Assembly: GCF_001729485.1 (NCBI RefSeq)
Contig: NZ_CP017157.1
Span: 5,642,001 to 5,706,000 of the forward strand
Direction: 5' to 3'
Length of the DNA: 64,000 nt
Source of the DNA: Streptomyces lydicus
GTDB taxonomy: Bacteria > Actinomycetota > Actinomycetes > Streptomycetales > Streptomycetaceae
The position numbers and the translations under genes were made by a program. Numbering within the stretch: position 1 is the first letter of the stretch; the number at the start of each line of letters is the position of its first letter. Under the pieces are notes generated by a model, which had not been told where the DNA came from, made no database searches, and saw only the letters and a list, made by a program, of their open reading frames with translations. This document shows positions 61,215 through 64,000 of this stretch, piece after piece.

Positions 61215-62915
61215 TCAGCCGCCCAGGACTTTCCACACCCGGGTGGCAACGTGCAGGTTCAGCCGGCTGTCGACGTCCCCGAGGTCACTACCGCTGACCT
61301 CGCGGATGCGCTGGAGCCGGTAGCGCAGGGTGCTGCGGTGGATGGCCAGGGCGGCTGCCGTGGCGTCGTAGTTGCCACCGCACTCGAAGTACTGGGAGAG
61401 GGTCTGGACCAGGTCCGAGTGGTGTCCGGCGTCGTAGTCCAGGAGCGGGCCGAGCCACTCACGGACGAACTGCTCGACCTCCCGGTAGCCGCCGCCCGAC
61501 CCCAGGATGCGGTAGAGACCCAGTTCGTCGAAGGTCGTGGCGCCGTGGGGGGACTGTGAGCACTGGCGGACCTCCAGGGCGCGCAGCGCTTCCTGGAACG
61601 AGCGGGGGATCTCGCTCGGGGTGTCGCAGCGGCCGCCCACACCGATCGAGCCGGTGGGCGAGCCGAGTTCGCGGCCCACTGCCTCGTGCAGGGCCTTCGC
61701 CTGGGGACGGCCCTGCAGTACCAGGACGGCCATCCCGGACCGTCTGGCCAGCAGTGACCGCATCCGCAGCCCGGCCGCCGACCTGCCGACCGCTTGCACG
61801 AAGGTGTCGTCGGCCGGCCGGCCCGTCCATTGCGCGGCGACGAGATAGTGCGGACCGTGCAGATCATGGCCTACCGCGGCGGCCCGGGCGTAGGCGCTCG
61901 CGTCGTCGGTGCCGGTGATCAGGTCGTCCACGAGTTCGCGCCGTAGCCGCAGTTCCACCTCGGCGAGGTTGCGCAGATGGGCCAGTTCCAGGGCCAGCGC
62001 AGTGCTGGCGTAATCGAGGGCGAACCGTTCTTCCTCGCCGGCGCTTGCTTCGGGGTCGATCAGGGCCACGGTGCCGAGGACCTCGCCACGGTGCTGGGCC
62101 AGCGCGATGACCTGTTCCGCCACCCGCACCGGCAGCTGTCGGCGGGCCACATCCTGCAGAAGCTCTTCGTGCGGGGTCGCCTCGGGTTTGGGGTAGGGGT
62201 CGGGGCGGCCCGGGCCCGCCCAGGCCCGCAGATTGCCGAAGCGGTCCTCGATGGCGACCGGGTAGCCGGTGAGCCTGTGGAGGGCCTCGGCGATGCCCTG
62301 TACGCCGTCGTCGTGCGCGGAGGCGTCGCTGAGCATCTCGTGGACGGAGCGCTGATGCTCCAGTTCGGAGACGGACGTGGTGAGCCGGGCGTTCGTGGCC
62401 GCGCGGTCCTCGCTGAGCTGCCGCAATTGCTGTTCACGGTCGCGTTCCGTGCGCCGGGCCATGGCTTGTGTAAGGGCCGCCGCGGTCTGCTGAGCCAGGA
62501 CCCGCAGCAGGAAGTACTCGTCATCGGTGGGCCGGGACGGTGCGCTGACCACCAGGTGGCCGATGGCGTCCGCCGTGCTGCGCAGCGCGAGGCTCCAGCC
62601 CCATTCCCGGTCCGGCACCGTGACCGGCCCACCCTGACCGCCCAGTCTCCGGACCTGGGCATCGAGGTGGCGGGTGGCGTGGGGCCAGTCGGCGGGTGTG
62701 CGGGTCAGGCCGTTGTCGAGCGTGAGGTAGGCGGCCTCGGCGCGGCACGGACCGAGGGTGCCGACGGCGGTGAGGGCCCGCGTCAGGACGTCGCTCTCGT
62801 CCGGCGCGTCATTCATGATCATCGAGAGCACGAAAAGGCTGTACAGGTTCGCCAGGTGCTCGCGGCCCCAGCTGCTCCGGGGGGACCGGCCCGTCGTGCC
62901 CGACGTGGTGGCCAT
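61215..62915 (-). CDS. PucR/CdaR-family transcriptional regulator with GAF-like domain
   Basis: A 566-residue regulator. The N-terminal half is GAF-like (EHLANLYSLFVLSMIMNDA onward), a second sensory part follows from about 190 to 330, and the C-terminal PucR HTH is YFECGGNYDATAAALAIHRSTLRYRLQRI with the conserved 'NT/R-L-Y-R' form. These proteins control purine, sugar-diacid or amino-acid use, or respond to redox. The ATG at 62915 is used. A GGGTAC hexamer and an inverted repeat lie upstream and suggest autoregulation. The MEDS gene follows. Confidence 0.88.
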   Translation of the reverse strand: MATTSGTTGRSPRSSWGREHLANLYSLFVLSMIMNDAPDESDVLTRALTAVGTLGPCRAEAAYLTLDNGLTRTPADWPHATRHLDAQVRRLGGQGGPVTVPDREWGWSLALRSTADAIGHLVVSAPSRPTDDEYFLLRVLAQQTAAALTQAMARRTERDREQQLRQLSEDRAATNARLTTSVSELEHQRSVHEMLSDASAHDDGVQGIAEALHRLTGYPVAIEDRFGNLRAWAGPGRPDPYPKPEATPHEELLQDVARRQLPVRVAEQVIALAQHRGEVLGTVALIDPEASAGEEERFALDYASTALALELAHLRNLAEVELRLRRELVDDLITGTDDASAYARAAAVGHDLHGPHYLVAAQWTGRPADDTFVQAVGRSAAGLRMRSLLARRSGMAVLVLQGRPQAKALHEAVGRELGSPTGSIGVGGRCDTPSEIPRSFQEALRALEVRQCSQSPHGATTFDELGLYRILGSGGGYREVEQFVREWLGPLLDYDAGHHSDLVQTLSQYFECGGNYDATAAALAIHRSTLRYRLQRIREVSGSDLGDVDSRLNLHVATRVWKVLGG

Positions 62916-62959
62916 GGTGGGATCACGGGCCTTTCTAAGGGAGCCGCCCGGTATCCACA

Positions 62960-62994
62960 GTACCCAATGGCGCCGACATTGTCCGAAATGTCGG
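62960..62994 (-). promoter_or_regulatory. inverted repeat next to a GGGTAC element upstream of the PucR gene
   Basis: Eight-base arms ccgacatt (62973-62980) and aatgtcgg (62987-62994) flank a 6-base spacer. On the minus strand GGGTAC (62960-62965) follows, 44 bases before the ATG. The repeat would overlap the -35 area, as expected for an autorepressor operator. Confidence 0.5.
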
Positions 62995-63136
62995 GCTCGA
63001 TCAGCTCACCCTGGCAGACCGAGATTGCCTACGGATTTCGGCCCCGCAGGCGCAGGCCGCGGGTCGCCCGCCATGGCGAGACTGAAGCGGTCAGCCGTGA
63101 ACCCGTAGCAGTGGCATGTCGCCGGGAGGAGGGGAC

Positions 63137-63625
63137 ATGAGCCAGCAGGATCGTCGACCCATCGCGTCCTACGCCACCTACGCGGAGGCGGAACGCGCCG
63201 TCGATTACCTGTCCGACCAGGAATTCCCGGTGGAACGCGTCGCCATCATCGGCCACGACCTGCAACTCGTCGAACAAGTTGTCGGCCGTATCGGATATGG
63301 CAGGGCGGCGCTGAGCGGGGCCGCATCCGGAGCGCTCCCCGGTGCACTGATCGGCTGGCTCTTCGGCCTGCTCAGTTGGCTCAACCCGGTGCTGTCGTCG
63401 CTGTTGCTGGCCCTTTACGGGCTGATCTTCGGCGCGGTGATCGGCGCGCTGCTCGGACTGCTTCTGCACGGCGTGCAGCGCGGGCGTCGCGACTTCGCAT
63501 CGGTCAGCGCGATGCAGCCGAGCCGGTACGAGGTCGTGGCGGACGCCGAGGTGGCCGATCAGGCCGCCAAGCTGCTCGACCGGCTCGGGAGCGCGGCGGC
63601 CGGCACCACCGACACCGAGAAGTGA
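63137..63625 (+). CDS. general stress protein with glycine-zipper membrane segment (YflT/GSP-like)
   Basis: A 162-residue protein. Residues 1-45 match the YflT-type stress domain (IASYATYAEAERAVDYLSDQ, FPVERVAIIGHDL). Residues about 55-112 form two glycine-rich membrane segments (GAASGALPGALIGWLFGLL and LYGLIFGAVIGALLGLLLHG). The C-terminal SRYEVVADAEVADQAAKLL completes the fold. Its role is uncertain. GGAGGAGGGG precedes the ATG. dnaK starts 58 bases after its stop and is probably co-transcribed. Confidence 0.85.
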   Translation: MSQQDRRPIASYATYAEAERAVDYLSDQEFPVERVAIIGHDLQLVEQVVGRIGYGRAALSGAASGALPGALIGWLFGLLSWLNPVLSSLLLALYGLIFGAVIGALLGLLLHGVQRGRRDFASVSAMQPSRYEVVADAEVADQAAKLLDRLGSAAAGTTDTEK

Positions 63626-63683
63626 GACCCCGCGGCACAGGGCGCGCGAACACTTCCGTGGCTTGCGATGAAGGAGTATCCCC

Positions 63684-64000
63684 ATGGCTAAGGCAGTCGG
63701 CATTGACCTCGGAACCACCAACTCGGTGATCGCCGCGTGGGAGGGCGGTGAGGCGACGGTCCTCCCGAACTCCGAGGGCAGCCGCACGACCCCTTCGGTC
63801 GTTGCGTTCACCGACTCGGGCGAGCGGCTCGTGGGCCAGTTGGCCCGCCGCCAGGCGATCCTCAACCCCAAGGGAACCATCTACTCGGCAAAGCGCTTCA
63901 TCGGCCGCCGCTACGACGAGATCTCGGACGAGGCGAAGGCCGTCGGCTTCGACGTGGTCGCCGACGACCACGGCAATGCGCGCTTCGAGGTACGCGGCAA
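63684..64000 (+). CDS. dnaK: DnaK-family chaperone, N-terminal part (paralogue)
   Basis: The first 105 codons of an Hsp70. [20 protein letters not shown] is the ATP-binding phosphate 1 motif and [14 protein letters not shown] and [12 protein letters not shown] follow as usual. The gene runs out of the window. The sequence differs from the main streptomycete DnaK as I remember it and sits behind a stress protein rather than before grpE-dnaJ, and no HspR-type CTTGAGT-N7-ACTCAAG repeat is seen upstream. It is therefore probably a second, stress-linked dnaK. AAGGAG precedes the ATG. Confidence 0.93.
   Translation, partial: MAKAVGIDLGTTNSVIAAWEGGEATVLPNSEGSRTTPSVVAFTDSGERLVGQLARRQAILNPKGTIYSAKRFIGRRYDEISDEAKAVGFDVVADDHGNARFEVRG

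Overview
This window is high-GC actinobacterial DNA, almost certainly from a Streptomyces chromosome. The support is a strong G/C third-codon bias, many GTG and TTG starts, three large LuxR-family (LAL) regulators, gluABCD and dnaK of streptomycete type, sugar ABC operons without their own ATPase, and an almost complete absence of TTA codons. I see no rRNA, tRNA, CRISPR array, prophage or intact insertion sequence. About 55 protein genes are supported, nearly all complete; the first and the last (dnaK) are cut by the window edges.

Region 1-12.5 kb: a hydrolase tail, a methyltransferase divergent from an exported S15/CocE-type hydrolase, a PPOX-fold protein, the glutamate-type ABC operon (gluA-B-C-D order on the minus strand), a secreted SGNH hydrolase, exonuclease III, a metallo-hydrolase and a fused PcaD-PcaC enzyme without other pca genes. 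Region 12.5-25.4 kb: a secreted ricin-B-lectin plus aerolysin-like protein, a large LAL regulator, a DUF488 protein, an LLM monooxygenase with its FMN reductase, a Dps ferritin divergent from a disulfide oxidoreductase and an LtrA membrane protein, and an alpha/beta hydrolase divergent from an AraC regulator.

Region 25.7-31 kb: an amidohydrolase, an isochorismatase-fold hydrolase, DoxX and DUF1275 membrane proteins, then an exported VOC-fold protein carrying the only in-frame TTA (bldA) codon I found. Region 31-41.5 kb: a cytochrome bd operon (cydA, cydB, cydD, cydC, each overlapping the next), an AraC regulator, and a sugar ABC operon (binding protein and two permeases). Region 41.5-54.2 kb: two divergent 915-residue LAL regulators, one directly preceded by a 68-codon small ORF, an MFS exporter, a pirin/GNAT pair divergent from an AhpD-like protein, and hydrolases including a Ser/Asp-nucleophile paralogue pair.

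Region 54.4-64 kb: an APC permease, a DUF1931 histone-fold protein divergent from an uncharacterised basic/acidic protein, a FUSC-family membrane protein, a PucR/CdaR regulator followed by a MEDS-domain sensor, and a glycine-zipper stress protein followed by a dnaK paralogue. Common themes are oxidative or general stress (Dps, pirin, AhpD-like, bd oxidase, disulfide reductase, LLM/FMN reductase, DnaK) and small-molecule hydrolysis (at least six alpha/beta hydrolases). The most distinctive items are the lectin/pore-former protein, the bldA-codon exported VOC gene, the small ORF abutting a LAL regulator, the hydrolases with Asp at the nucleophile position, and several paired palindromic operator-like sites.
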